DNA of 64,000 bases from SKHV01 sp963678565 (GCA_963678565.1 OY782875.1:3596001-3660000); one strand, 5' to 3'; shown: positions 36,244 to 46,025, numbered from the stretch's first letter. Made by a program: numbers and translations. The notes: a model not told the origin generated them from the sequence alone.

Positions 36244-37752
36244 TTATTCAAAAGGTAGAAATGCAGCTCCTAAACCATCGATAATATCTGAGGCAATCAT
36301 CGAGGTAATTCCTCTTTTTGTTTTAACTATATCCGCTGACCGACCATGGATAAACACACCTAATTTTGCAGCTTCAATTGGCTTATAATTTTGAGCTAGC
36401 AAGCCTAAAATTATTCCGCACAATACATCACCACTTCCAGCAGTTGCCATTCCCACATTTCCTGTTGAGTTAAAAAAAACATGTCCTTCACGATCGATTA
36501 TTGCGGTATAAGCTCCTTTTAGAACCAAGTTCACCTGATGCTTTTGGCAAAAACCTATCGCTTTTTCAATTTGCATCCATCGATTACTTGCTTTTCCAGT
36601 TAATCGTTCAAATTCTTTGGGATGCGGTGTTAGAATTGAATCTTCAGGTAAAAATGTAAGTAAATCATTATTTTCAGAAAGCAGATTTAGTGCATCGGCA
36701 TCAAGTACCATCGGAGCGCTTGCTTCTTTCAAAAGTGCCTCTAATCCTCGTTTGCTATTTAGTTTTGTTCCCAAAGCCGGACCAACTCCAATGGCATCAT
36801 AACGATCGATATTTTCAACCGAAGTAAACATCAAATCAGATGGATCGATACAAAGCATTGCTTCAGGAACGGCCGTTTGGATAATTGCTGCTCCATTGTG
36901 TGGAATATGAGTTGTTAACAATCCTACCCCCGAACGCAAACAGGCTTTGGAAGCCAAAACAGCCGCGCCAATTTTACCGTAACTTCCGGCAATTAGTAAA
37001 GCATGCCCAAAGGTTCCTTTATGCGAAAACTTGCTTCGTTTTTTGTAAATCTTGTTGATTTCCTGATCATCCAGCCATCTGTAAGGAGTTTCAAGCTGCT
37101 CAACTATTTTAGGATGCAATTCAATATCTTTCACGGAAAAAGCTCCAACATATTCTTGATTTTCGGGCATGAAAAAGCTGAGTTTAGGGAACTGAAAAGT
37201 AATGGTTTTCTCTGCATTAATAATTGTTTGCTCAACTTCAGCAGATTGTTCTCCCATTAAACCTGAAGGAATATCTACCGCCCACACTCGAACCTTGTTT
37301 TCGTTAATCGAGTAGACTAATTCAGCAGGAACACCTTTTAAGGGGCGTGTTAATCCAGATCCAAACAGGGCATCAATTACCAAATCAACCTTTTTGAGAT
37401 TCGGAAAATCAGATTTCGCCTTTATTAAATTGATTTTAGCTTTGCCTGAAGCGCATAACTGATTGTAATGAAATAATTGAGCACCATGCATCGACTTCCC
37501 CAAATCGAGCGTGTAAACTGCTACATCAAATCGATATGATTCAGTCAGAGCTTTTGCAATTACATAACCATCGCCACCGTTATTTCCAGGGCCACAAAAC
37601 ACCGCAACAGTTCCACTCAATGTTGAAGAAAGTACTTCATTCACAAAAGTCATGGACGCACGAACCATTAAATCTTCATCAGAAATTGGCTCATTTTGTA
37701 TGGTATAGGCATCTATGGTAGCAATTTGTTTTGTTTCAAATAATTTCATCAC
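36244..37752 (-). CDS. nnr: Bifunctional NAD(P)HX epimerase / ADP-dependent dehydratase
   Basis: The enzyme repairs hydrated NADH and NADPH. The N-terminal YjeF_N domain (residues about 1-210) epimerises NAD(P)HX and shows VFCGPGNNGGDGYVIAKAL and VIDALFGSGLTRPL. The C-terminal YjeF_C kinase-fold domain (about 225-502) dehydrates the S-form using ADP. It shows GTFGHALLIAGSYGKIGAAVLASKACLRSG, TPHPKEFERLTG and the anion-hole motif TAGSGDVLCGIILGL. The 502-aa length is normal for the fusion. The start has two Met codons. It is a single gene, divergent from the POT transporter pair. Confidence 0.95.
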   Translation of the reverse strand: MMKLFETKQIATIDAYTIQNEPISDEDLMVRASMTFVNEVLSSTLSGTVAVFCGPGNNGGDGYVIAKALTESYRFDVAVYTLDLGKSMHGAQLFHYNQLCASGKAKINLIKAKSDFPNLKKVDLVIDALFGSGLTRPLKGVPAELVYSINENKVRVWAVDIPSGLMGEQSAEVEQTIINAEKTITFQFPKLSFFMPENQEYVGAFSVKDIELHPKIVEQLETPYRWLDDQEINKIYKKRSKFSHKGTFGHALLIAGSYGKIGAAVLASKACLRSGVGLLTTHIPHNGAAIIQTAVPEAMLCIDPSDLMFTSVENIDRYDAIGVGPALGTKLNSKRGLEALLKEASAPMVLDADALNLLSENNDLLTFLPEDSILTPHPKEFERLTGKASNRWMQIEKAIGFCQKHQVNLVLKGAYTAIIDREGHVFFNSTGNVGMATAGSGDVLCGIILGLLAQNYKPIEAAKLGVFIHGRSADIVKTKRGITSMIASDIIDGLGAAFLPFE

Positions 37753-37917
37753 CCTTAATTTTATTCGAATTCATTTCAAAACCTAAATTTACAAACTATT
37801 ACTTAATTATAATTATTCAAACCAAAGGATAGAGAAATTAGCAACTAAAGCAATCATTCATCATAAAATTTATATTTTAGGTGACAAATTGCATAAAATA
37901 AAAGCGTTAAAAAAAAT

Positions 37918-37925
37918 TACATTTG
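37918..37925 (+). promoter_or_regulatory. Candidate -7 element for the POT transporter pair
   Basis: TACATTTG fits TAnnTTTG and would start transcription near 37931, between the upstream TTG codon and the ATG at 37964. This supports the ATG as the start. No well-spaced -33 was found. Confidence 0.35.
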
Positions 37926-37963
37926 CAACTTCGAAAAAGATAAACCAATTACAATTTTTATAT

Positions 37964-39484
37964 ATGAAAGGTAATAAAGCATTTTTTGGGCATCCTATTG
38001 GACTGGCGATTCTGTTTGGAACAGAGATGTGGGAGCGATTTTCGTATTACGGAATGCGCGCATTGTTAGTATTGTATATGACAGCAAGTACTATTTCGGG
38101 AGCCGATGCTCGAGGCATTGGACTTGGATGGTCGGAAAAAGAAGCATTAGCACTCTACGGATGGTATACTATGCTCGTATACATTATGTCGATTCCGGGA
38201 GGTATGATTGCTGACAAATTATTAGGTCAGAAAAAGACGGTTTTAATTGGTGCAATAACGCTTGTTTTAGGTCATGGCGTGTTAATATTCACTGATGTAT
38301 GGGCATTTTACACCGGATTAGCATTAGTTATATTAGGAGTTGGAATGCTAAAACCCAATATCTCTACCATGGTAGGTGGGCTTTATCCTGAAGGAGATAT
38401 TCGAAGAGATAAAGGATTTAGTATTTTTTATATTGGAATCAATACCGGTTCTTTATTAGCAACCATATTTGTCGCATTAGTTGTTCGTAAGTGGGGATGG
38501 CATGCAGGTTTTGGATTAGCAGGAATTGTGATGCTTTTGGGGCTTATCAACTATATCGTGGGTCAAAAATATTTAAAGAATGTTGGGAACAAGCCCATCG
38601 CACAAAATAAAGAAGATGAAGTTTCGTATGTCGACTTATTTAGCCACCTGTTTCAGTCGCCTAAACAGCTAATTATTTTCATTGGTTTACTTGTAGTGTC
38701 TGCCATTGGCTGGCTCAATTTAGGTTGGGCGTATGGGCTACTTTTCATTTTCCTTTCGGTTGTTACTGGCTTAATGATGATGATCTATAAAGATCTTTCA
38801 ACACAAGTTTTCAAAGACCGCTTTATGGTTCTTTTAGTATCCTTTATAATGGTAATTATATTTTGGGGAGCCTTTGAACAAGCAGGTGGCCTCATGAACT
38901 TATACACCGATGCTAAAACCAACAGGATACTTTTAGGTTGGGAAATACCCACGATTATGTTCCAAAGTTTAAATGCCGGATTCATCATCATTTTTGCAAC
39001 TATTGTTGCTTCTTTTTGGGCTAAAAGAAAATTAAAAAACAAAGAAGCCTCTTCGCTATTTAAAATGGCCATGGGAATTATTATCATGGGCTTTGGTTTC
39101 GTATTTATGGTATTTGCAGCAATGCAGTTTGAGCAATCTGGAACATCAAGTATGGTATGGCTCGTTTTAGCTTATCTATTTCATACTATTGGTGAATTAT
39201 GTTTATCACCAGTGGCATTATCATTTATTACCAAACTGGCTCCAATGAAATATGCATCTTTAATAATGGGTGTTTATTTTGCAGCAACCGGATTAGGAAG
39301 TAAAGTTGCCGGAATTGTTGGAGAATCGGCTTCAAGCTTTGGAGAATATGCTGTCTTTTTAGGAATCTTAGTCTTTACCATAATCATTGGTGGATTATTT
39401 ATTATCATATTAAAACCCCTAAAACGATTAACACACGGAGCAGAAGAAAGTGAACATATTTTAACCGAAGAAGAGCTTCACTAA
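37964..39484 (+). CDS. POT-family proton-dependent oligopeptide transporter 1
   Basis: I use the ATG at 37964, giving MKGNKAFFGHPIGLAIL; a TTG 75 bp earlier would add a basic non-family segment. The 506-aa protein has the PTR2/POT layout of 12-14 transmembrane helices. Signature residues are present: ETEMWERF-type FGTEMWERFSYYGMRALLVLY (the ExxER-like proton-coupling motif), GGMIADKLLGQKK, and FSIFYIGINTGSLLATI. It imports di- and tripeptides with protons. It is followed after 17 bp by a second POT gene. Confidence 0.92.
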   Translation: MKGNKAFFGHPIGLAILFGTEMWERFSYYGMRALLVLYMTASTISGADARGIGLGWSEKEALALYGWYTMLVYIMSIPGGMIADKLLGQKKTVLIGAITLVLGHGVLIFTDVWAFYTGLALVILGVGMLKPNISTMVGGLYPEGDIRRDKGFSIFYIGINTGSLLATIFVALVVRKWGWHAGFGLAGIVMLLGLINYIVGQKYLKNVGNKPIAQNKEDEVSYVDLFSHLFQSPKQLIIFIGLLVVSAIGWLNLGWAYGLLFIFLSVVTGLMMMIYKDLSTQVFKDRFMVLLVSFIMVIIFWGAFEQAGGLMNLYTDAKTNRILLGWEIPTIMFQSLNAGFIIIFATIVASFWAKRKLKNKEASSLFKMAMGIIIMGFGFVFMVFAAMQFEQSGTSSMVWLVLAYLFHTIGELCLSPVALSFITKLAPMKYASLIMGVYFAATGLGSKVAGIVGESASSFGEYAVFLGILVFTIIIGGLFIIILKPLKRLTHGAEESEHILTEEELH

Positions 39485-39501
39485 CAAATCCATATTCAAC
39501 T

Positions 39502-41568
39502 ATGTCACAAGCCAATACAGATATTTTCAAATCAAAAGTATTAGGGCAGCCATCTGGATTGTTTGTGCTTTTCTTCACCGAAATGTGGGAAAGGTTCTCA
39601 TTCTACGGAATGCGCGTACTTTTAATCAACTTCTTAACCATGGCTATTGTGGGTGCAAACCCTGGATGGCATTGGTCGGTTGAGAATGCAGGTGCTCTAT
39701 TTGGCACCTATGCTATGTTACTATACATTACTCCAATTGCGGGAGGAATTTTTGCCGATAAAGTTGCCGGATATCGTTTAGCAGTTGTTATTGGCGCCGC
39801 AATTATGGCATTAGGTCATATCTCAATGGCATTCGAAACGCAAACTTCGTTATACGTAGGATTGGGGCTATTGGTAATTGGTACAGGATTCTTCAAGCCG
39901 AATATCACGTCAATCATTTCCGAAATGTATAAAGATCTTCCTGAAAAGAAGGATGGCGCTTACACTATTTTTTACATGGGTGTTAATGCCGGAGCTTTCT
40001 TTGGAATGATGCTTTGCGGTTATCTTGCAGAACGTGTTGGATGGTCGTACGGGTTTGGCTTGGCAAGTATTTTCATGATCTTAGGAACACTTCAGTTCTG
40101 GTGGGCAAAACCACTTTTCGGAAAATTGGGTGATCGTCCTGATAAAAATGCAATGGCGAAGAAAGTTGAAAGCAAAACAACTGAAGTTGAAAACGAAGAC
40201 AAAGAAAATCCATTCACGCTATTTGATAAGATTTTAATTGCCATTTCAGCAATTGTTGGTGTTGGTTATGCAATTAACGATCCATTGTCGAAAATTGCAG
40301 GAATCGACCTTTTCAAAGCGTTGGAAACAACGAATATGGAAGGACAATACGTGGGTATTATTATCGGCTTAGTAGTCTTCTTGGTTTTGGTTATTTCGCG
40401 TATTGCACGATATGCTAAAGTCACTCGCGATAGAATGATTGCACTGATCATCTTCCTATTCTTCACCATCTTCTTCTGGATGAGTTTTGAACAAGGTGCA
40501 TCATCATTAATCATTTTTGCACGCGACAGTGTGAATCGTGTATTAACCGGTAATGCTGCAATTATTTACAACATCGTAAATTCATTATTAACCGTTGTTC
40601 CGCTAGCAATCATCAGTTATGTTGTATTTAAATTGGTGAAAGAAACGCATGCAAAAGCATTAAAATCAAATATTGTACTGATCTTGATCTTTACAATTAT
40701 TTGGGGTGTTGCAGGCTGGATGCTTAACCGCGATTGGTCAACAACAGCTTACAATGTTGCTTACAATGTAGTTGAAGTTCCTGCAACCGATAAAAATGCC
40801 GAAGTAACTTATATTCCAATTACTGAAAATTTCGTACTTCCTGAAGATGCAATAGTAGTTGAAAAGCATGTTGAAATTGCTGATGTAGCTGAGTTACAAG
40901 CAGGCCAAGCAATCAATATCATCACAAAAAACAATGAGAAAACTGAATACGCTTATCTCGATGATGAAAGCTTACAAGTAGCTCGTGAACGCGGTAAAGA
41001 ATTAGCACTCGACAATGGTGTAGTGCCAGCAAAAGTTGTTAAAACTCAAGAAAACCAAGTTGAAATTACGACTTCATGGTTCAGTATACTAAACTCATTC
41101 TTCATCATTGCCCTTGCAAGTTTCTTCTCAAAATGGTGGGACAGCAAGTATAATCCTTCTGCAAACGTAAAATACGGACTTGGATTGATTATTATGGCTG
41201 TAGGTTTTGGACTTCTAGCTTTAGGAGCTCATGGTGCCGTTGAAGGAGTAAAGGTGAGTATGATTTGGCTTATCCTAGCCTATCTGTTCCATACCATGGG
41301 AGAACTTTGCTTATCTCCAGTAGGGCTTTCTTACGTAAGTAAATTGGTTCCTGCGCGAATGATTGCTTTCATGTTTGGAATGTATTATTTGGCCATTGCC
41401 ATTGGTAATAAAATTGCTGCGGTTCTGGGTGGTCAAATTGAAAATATCACAGAACAATATTCACTATCAACCTTCTTCTTGATATTTACAATTGTACCAA
41501 TTATTGCAGGTGTTATAGTGATTGCATTAAACCCGGTAATGAAAAAATTAATGCACGGTGTTCGATAA
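39502..41568 (+). CDS. POT-family peptide transporter 2, with a large insert
   Basis: The 688-aa paralogue of the preceding gene starts with FFTEMWERFSFYGMRVLLINF and FYMGVNAGAFFGMMLCG. It is about 180 residues longer than its neighbour because of a soluble insert near residues 410-525. The insert (from NRDWSTTAYNVAYNVV to KTQENQVEITTSWF) lies between two transmembrane segments. It is charged, has no hydrophobic run, and is presumably extracytoplasmic. Similar long POT proteins occur in Bacteroidota. Substrate specificity is unknown. A strong terminator follows. Confidence 0.92.
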   Translation: MSQANTDIFKSKVLGQPSGLFVLFFTEMWERFSFYGMRVLLINFLTMAIVGANPGWHWSVENAGALFGTYAMLLYITPIAGGIFADKVAGYRLAVVIGAAIMALGHISMAFETQTSLYVGLGLLVIGTGFFKPNITSIISEMYKDLPEKKDGAYTIFYMGVNAGAFFGMMLCGYLAERVGWSYGFGLASIFMILGTLQFWWAKPLFGKLGDRPDKNAMAKKVESKTTEVENEDKENPFTLFDKILIAISAIVGVGYAINDPLSKIAGIDLFKALETTNMEGQYVGIIIGLVVFLVLVISRIARYAKVTRDRMIALIIFLFFTIFFWMSFEQGASSLIIFARDSVNRVLTGNAAIIYNIVNSLLTVVPLAIISYVVFKLVKETHAKALKSNIVLILIFTIIWGVAGWMLNRDWSTTAYNVAYNVVEVPATDKNAEVTYIPITENFVLPEDAIVVEKHVEIADVAELQAGQAINIITKNNEKTEYAYLDDESLQVARERGKELALDNGVVPAKVVKTQENQVEITTSWFSILNSFFIIALASFFSKWWDSKYNPSANVKYGLGLIIMAVGFGLLALGAHGAVEGVKVSMIWLILAYLFHTMGELCLSPVGLSYVSKLVPARMIAFMFGMYYLAIAIGNKIAAVLGGQIENITEQYSLSTFFLIFTIVPIIAGVIVIALNPVMKKLMHGVR

Positions 41569-41590
41569 AAATTGATTACTCTCAATATAG

Positions 41591-41622
41591 AAAGAGGTTG
41601 CAAGTTGCAGCCTCTTTTTTTC
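41591..41622 (+). terminator. Terminator after the POT pair
   Basis: AAGAGGTTGCA / TGCAGCCTCTT, an 11-bp stem with one G-T wobble and a 3-nt loop, is followed by a T-run. Confidence 0.9.
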
Positions 41623-41791
41623 CACTAATTTCCTATCAAGCTATTAACATTCAGCTAACAAAACGCTTCATTTACATATATTTGAACCTAAAAATAGGCA
41701 ATCTTTATTCTAAATAATTCTAGTGTGACTAAACACACACTCTCCATTTGCTCTATCCTCTACATTTGCTGTCGTAAAACATAAACATCAC

Positions 41792-41813
41792 AAGAGTTGT
41801 TGGATCAACTCTT
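41792..41813. promoter_or_regulatory. Inverted repeat upstream of the CoA-disulfide reductase gene
   Basis: Perfect 8-bp arms AAGAGTTG / CAACTCTT with a 6-nt centre end 30 bp before the start codon. This could be an operator for a redox or sulfur regulator, which is inference. TAnnTTTG-like elements lie upstream at 41677-41684 and 41761-41768. Confidence 0.35.
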
Positions 41814-41843
41814 ACTTATAGCAAAACAAAAAATATAGATAAA

Positions 41844-44129
41844 ATGGAGAAAATTGTAATTGTTGGAGGAGTTGCTGCAGGAGCAACAGCAGCTGCAAAA
41901 GCACGAAGAATATCTTCTGAAGCAGAAATCACCTTATTAGAAGGAGGGCCTGACATTTCATTTGCCAATTGTGGTTTACCATACTACATTGGTGGAGATA
42001 TCAAAAGCCGCTCAAAACTAATCTTACAAAGTCCTGAAAGTTTCAAGGAGCAATACAACGTTAATGTACACATTAATACCACTGTTGAGCAAATTGAAAC
42101 GTCAAAAAAAATAATTAATACAATTGACTCGCTAACTGGAGAGAAAAAAACATTTGAATATACAAAGTTAATACTAGCTCAGGGTGGACGCCCAATTAAA
42201 CCGAATCTTCCCGGTGCCGAACAAGAACATGTTTTCACACTTTGGACATTGGAAGACATGGATAAAATCGATAACTTCATAAAAGGATCTGAACCAAAAT
42301 CGGCCGTTGTTGTGGGCGGAGGTTTCATTGGTTTAGAAATGGTAGAAGCATTGGTTAAACGTGGCTTGAATGTTAGCGTTGTAGAAATGATGCCTCATGT
42401 AATGTCAATTATGGAAGCTGAAACTGCAGGCTTTATCGAAACTGAATTGCATTCGTATGGTGTTGGCGTTCACACTTCAACAGGAGTAACAGAAATTCAT
42501 AAAAATTCGGTAAAACTAGACAATGGAAAAAACATTGAAGCCGACATGGTTCTACTTTCTATCGGAGTTCGACCAACTTTAAAGTTAGCACAGGAAGCTG
42601 GTTTGAAATTAGGCGAAGCTGGCGGTCTATTAGTTAATTCAAGGTTAGAAACAAGTGATCCTAATATTTACGCAGCAGGCGACATGGTGGAAATAGAACA
42701 TCGTGTTAACAAGCAAAAGGTTAGAATTCCATTAGCAGGTCCAGCCAACCGACAAGGTAGAATTGCTGCCGAAAACGTATTAGGTGGAAACCACGAATAC
42801 AAAGGAGCATTGGGAACTTCGGTCGTTCGAGTTTTTGAAGCTGTTGCCGGAACCACAGGATTGTCGTTAAAGCAAGCTAAAAAATTGGGATACAATGCAG
42901 ATGCTGTGGTAGCACACAAAGAGCACCATACAACCTACTATCCCGGTGCTGAAGAAGTAAGTGTAATGTTGATTTTCGATAAAGATACTGGGATAATTCT
43001 CGGCGGTCAAACTGCCGGATACAAAGGTGCTGATAAACGCTTAGACGTAATTGCAACTGCTGCAGCCTCAAAATTAACCATTCATGAATTGGCCGATATC
43101 GACTTTGCTTACTCTCCTCCGATTGGAACAGCGAACGATGCCTTAAATATGGCTGCATATACTGCCGAAAATAAACTTTCGGGATTTAGCACTTCGGTAA
43201 CTGTTAGCGAATTAGATGAATATTTAGAAGGAAAACAAGCTATTGCTGTGGATGTTCGAGACGTTTTTGCATTTGAGAAATCGCATATTCAAGGAGCCAA
43301 TAATCTCCCTCTGGAAATGCTTCCTGAATATTTAGACAAATTTCCAAAAGATAAAACTGTAATTGTTTACGATCAGAATGGTAAAAAGGGACACCAGGCT
43401 TTACGGATGCTTAAAGGTGCTGGTATTGAAGATGTAATCAATATTTCGGGAGGACATATTTCAATGCAACGTTACCAGCAAACTATTGGCTTTAAAAACT
43501 TCAGTCTCAACTTGCTTCCTGTTGAAAAGAAATCAATTCACGAGTCAGAAGAAATTGAAGAATCAATAGCAAAAGAAAGTACAGCTGCTAAAGCCGGCCC
43601 TATTATTGTTGATGTACGGACAGCAGAAGAATTTGCCATGGGCTCCGTTCCAGATGCAATCAATATTCCTTTAGATAGTTTAACTGCCAGATTAGAAGAA
43701 TTGGGCAATACAGATCGTGATATTACACTTTATTGTGCTTCAGGAGCTCGTTCTTCTTATGGTGTTGAAATGATGCGACAAATGGGCTACACCAATGTTA
43801 AAAATGGTGGTGGCTTAAACAATATGATGGCAACTTATCGCCAACAACAAAGTGCTTCAAAGCAAGAAAATACAAGTAGCAACGAACCAATTGTTGTAGA
43901 TGTACGAACTAGTGATGAATTTGCAGGAGGTGCTTATCCCGGCGCCGTGAATATTCCCTTAGATGAATTAGAAATTCGGGCAAATGAGCTAGGCGACCCA
44001 ACAAGAGAGGTAACCTTGTATTGTGCTTCCGGAGCACGTTCATCATATGGTGTTCAGGTGCTACAGCATTTAGGATTTAGCCATGTTAAAAATGGCGGAG
44101 GATTAATGCAGATGATGAGAAGTAGATAA
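41844..44129 (+). CDS. CoA-disulfide reductase-like flavoprotein fused to three rhodanese domains
   Basis: The 761-aa protein joins a pyridine-nucleotide-disulfide oxidoreductase (residues 1-450) to three rhodanese domains. The reductase part has the FAD site IVGGVAAGATAAAKARR, the single active cysteine Cys43 in SFANCGLPYYIGG as in CoA-disulfide and polysulfide reductases, and a second dinucleotide site AVVVGGGFIGLEMVEAL. Rhodanese 1 (about 455-550) lacks the cysteine (VIVYDQNGKKG). Rhodanese 2 (Cys631) and 3 (Cys727) both have the loop LYCASGARSS and near-identical ends (VKNGGGL). It probably reduces CoA-persulfides or polysulfides and passes sulfane sulfur between domains. Two active rhodaneses in tandem plus one dead copy is unusual. 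Confidence 0.92.
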   Translation: MEKIVIVGGVAAGATAAAKARRISSEAEITLLEGGPDISFANCGLPYYIGGDIKSRSKLILQSPESFKEQYNVNVHINTTVEQIETSKKIINTIDSLTGEKKTFEYTKLILAQGGRPIKPNLPGAEQEHVFTLWTLEDMDKIDNFIKGSEPKSAVVVGGGFIGLEMVEALVKRGLNVSVVEMMPHVMSIMEAETAGFIETELHSYGVGVHTSTGVTEIHKNSVKLDNGKNIEADMVLLSIGVRPTLKLAQEAGLKLGEAGGLLVNSRLETSDPNIYAAGDMVEIEHRVNKQKVRIPLAGPANRQGRIAAENVLGGNHEYKGALGTSVVRVFEAVAGTTGLSLKQAKKLGYNADAVVAHKEHHTTYYPGAEEVSVMLIFDKDTGIILGGQTAGYKGADKRLDVIATAAASKLTIHELADIDFAYSPPIGTANDALNMAAYTAENKLSGFSTSVTVSELDEYLEGKQAIAVDVRDVFAFEKSHIQGANNLPLEMLPEYLDKFPKDKTVIVYDQNGKKGHQALRMLKGAGIEDVINISGGHISMQRYQQTIGFKNFSLNLLPVEKKSIHESEEIEESIAKESTAAKAGPIIVDVRTAEEFAMGSVPDAINIPLDSLTARLEELGNTDRDITLYCASGARSSYGVEMMRQMGYTNVKNGGGLNNMMATYRQQQSASKQENTSSNEPIVVDVRTSDEFAGGAYPGAVNIPLDELEIRANELGDPTREVTLYCASGARSSYGVQVLQHLGFSHVKNGGGLMQMMRSR

Positions 44130-44151
44130 TTAAAAAAAAACGATAAATCAG

Positions 44152-44180
44152 AACTGCTCAAAAATATTTGGGCAGTTTTT
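44152..44180 (+). terminator. Terminator after the rhodanese-fusion gene
   Basis: Arms AACTGCTC / GGGCAGTT pair with one wobble around an A/T loop and are followed by a T-run. Confidence 0.75.
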
Positions 44181-44184
44181 TTAT

Positions 44185-44346
44185 TTAATCTCCGCAGCTT
44201 TCAACCCACTTTTAAGCTTCCTCTAGCGATTTAAAAGATTTTGATTCCCAGAAGTGTTATATGCATAGCTTGTTTGTAAATTTCAAGATATTCGTTCAGT
44301 TCTTGATGCTCACTTAGAACAAGTGCAACTTTAAAATCCGGGAGCT
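44185..44346 (-). pseudogene. Remnant of a STAS/SpoIIAA-like gene
   Basis: Read on the minus strand just after the glycosyltransferase stop, one frame gives LPDFKVALVLSEHQELNEYL. A frameshift leads to FWESKSFKSLEEA, a stop, then KWVESCGD and a final stop. The pieces look like the C-terminal half of a small STAS/SpoIIAA-like protein, whose members typically end F-x-S-x-E-E-A-x-x-W. The N-terminal half is missing, so this looks like gene decay. The family assignment is tentative. Confidence 0.45.
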
Positions 44347-45309
44347 CTATTTCCTTATTCCTACCTTTTCTGAAATTTGATAATTGTTTCGGTCAAACCC
44401 ATTTCGAGAAATCAGATCGGCTAAAAAACCGGATAAAAATAAAAGTGTACCAATAATCATTGCAGTTAGTGCAATATAAAAGAATGGATTATCGGTAACC
44501 AAAGGAGCTTTTATATGTTGCTTAATGGCAATAATTTTCTGTGCGCCAACTGCAACAGCAGCAAAAAATCCGAATAAGAACATGAGTCCTCCCAACACAC
44601 CAAAAAAATGCATTGGGCGTTTACCGAAACGAGAAATAAACATTACAGAAAGTAAATCGAGTGGACCACGAATAAAGCGCTCTAATCCAAATTTAGTTAC
44701 ACCATATTTACGCTCTTGATGTTTTACTACTTTTTCACCAATTTCCTTAAAGCCAGCCCATTTTGCTAAAACCGGAATAAAGCGATGCATATCGCCATAA
44801 ACCTCGATGCTTTTCACTACACATTTTTTATACGCCTTTAAGCCACAATTCATATCATGCAACTTAATTCCGGTCATGAAACGAACCGTTTTGTTATACA
44901 GCTTACTTGGCATATTTTTAGAAAGTACCGGATCGTGACGAATTTTTTTCCATCCAGAAACCAAATCATAACCGTCCTCAATAATCATACGATACATTTC
45001 TGGAATCTCCTCCGGACTATCTTGCAAATCGGCATCCATGGTAAAAACTACATTGCCTTTGGCCTCTTGAAAACCTACGTGTAATGCAGCAGCCTTTCCA
45101 TAATTTCGCTGAAAACTAATTCCTTTTATTCGTTCATTTTTCTGCGAAATCGATTGAATTCTTTCCCAAGAGTTATCCATACTTCCATCATCGATAAAAA
45201 TAACCTCATAGTCGTATTGATGGGTATCCATTACCTTTTCAATCCAGCTTACCAATTCTGGTAACGACTCTTCTTCATTAAATTGTGGTATTACTATCGA
45301 GATATCCAT
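44347..45309 (-). CDS. GT2 glycosyltransferase, polyprenyl-phosphate type
   Basis: The 320-aa protein has an N-terminal GT-A domain (ISIVIPQFNEEESLPEL, VIFIDDGSMDNSW, and the metal-binding FTMDADLQDSPEEI) and two C-terminal transmembrane helices (FFGVLGGLMFLFGFFAAVAVG, FFYIALTAMIIGTLLFLSGF). This is the DPM1/GtrB/ArnC-like layout, making undecaprenyl-phosphate-sugar for transfer across the inner membrane. GLKAYKKCVV and FIPVLAKWAGFKEIGEKVVKHQERKYG are family marks. It is 5 bp from the DUF4199 gene upstream and is probably co-transcribed with it. Confidence 0.9.
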   Translation of the reverse strand: MDISIVIPQFNEEESLPELVSWIEKVMDTHQYDYEVIFIDDGSMDNSWERIQSISQKNERIKGISFQRNYGKAAALHVGFQEAKGNVVFTMDADLQDSPEEIPEMYRMIIEDGYDLVSGWKKIRHDPVLSKNMPSKLYNKTVRFMTGIKLHDMNCGLKAYKKCVVKSIEVYGDMHRFIPVLAKWAGFKEIGEKVVKHQERKYGVTKFGLERFIRGPLDLLSVMFISRFGKRPMHFFGVLGGLMFLFGFFAAVAVGAQKIIAIKQHIKAPLVTDNPFFYIALTAMIIGTLLFLSGFLADLISRNGFDRNNYQISEKVGIRK

Positions 45310-45314
45310 TTGGA

Positions 45315-45911
45315 TTATTTTTTATCGTCATCAATTTCAGACATTGCACTTTCAAATCCATTATTGGGCTTATTTTTCTTAACAATTAAAGCACCAATAA
45401 TTGAGAGAATTGCACCTCCAATAAAACTTCCTTTTAAACCACCTATCATAGCCTGAACAGGAGTTTGTACTGTTTCTATTTCATCAATTTGATCTAAAAG
45501 CTTATCGATTTGTTCATCAGGAACATTAAGTGACTGATAAATATTAATCATTTTATCATACATGATTTCTGTAGAACGCGTGATAAAATCAGGAGCAATC
45601 CAGCTTAGGAAAACAAAGTTATATATAGCGACAATTAATGAACCGAAAACAACTGTTAAAATTCCAACCATGTATGACTGTGAAAAAGTAGTTACCTTAT
45701 TAGTTACCTCATCGCGGTATTTCTTCATGAAGAATATCAATAACCAAACTTGCAATACAAATCCAATTAAACTAACAAAAGAAAGCACCCCCAATCCAGA
45801 GGTTTCACTTACTTGCATTGGCCACTTTATTAGGCTTAGTAAAATAATCATAGCACCATAAACTAGCCCATAACGCATGGTTGCACCAAATAAATTATTA
45901 TTTGAATTCAT
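45315..45911 (-). CDS. DUF4199 membrane protein
   Basis: The 198-aa inner-membrane protein has four transmembrane helices (YGLVYGAMIILLSLI, LGVLSFVSLIGFVLQVWLLIFFM, YMVGILTVVFGSLIVAIYNFVFL, FIGGAILSIIGALIV). KKYRDEVTNKVTTFSQSYMVGIL is typical of DUF4199. In Bacteroidota these are commonly encoded directly before the DPM1-like GT2, as here, so they may act together. The reaction is unknown. Confidence 0.88.
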   Translation of the reverse strand: MNSNNNLFGATMRYGLVYGAMIILLSLIKWPMQVSETSGLGVLSFVSLIGFVLQVWLLIFFMKKYRDEVTNKVTTFSQSYMVGILTVVFGSLIVAIYNFVFLSWIAPDFITRSTEIMYDKMINIYQSLNVPDEQIDKLLDQIDEIETVQTPVQAMIGGLKGSFIGGAILSIIGALIVKKNKPNNGFESAMSEIDDDKK

Positions 45912-46025
45912 TTTTTCAATTTTTTTTAGATGAACAAATATACCTTTTTGTATTAATTTTCAAGGGTTCAGAACAAGTGCTTTTCAATAAAATTTGAGAA
46001 AATTTCCTTTCCTGTAAATTTTTGT

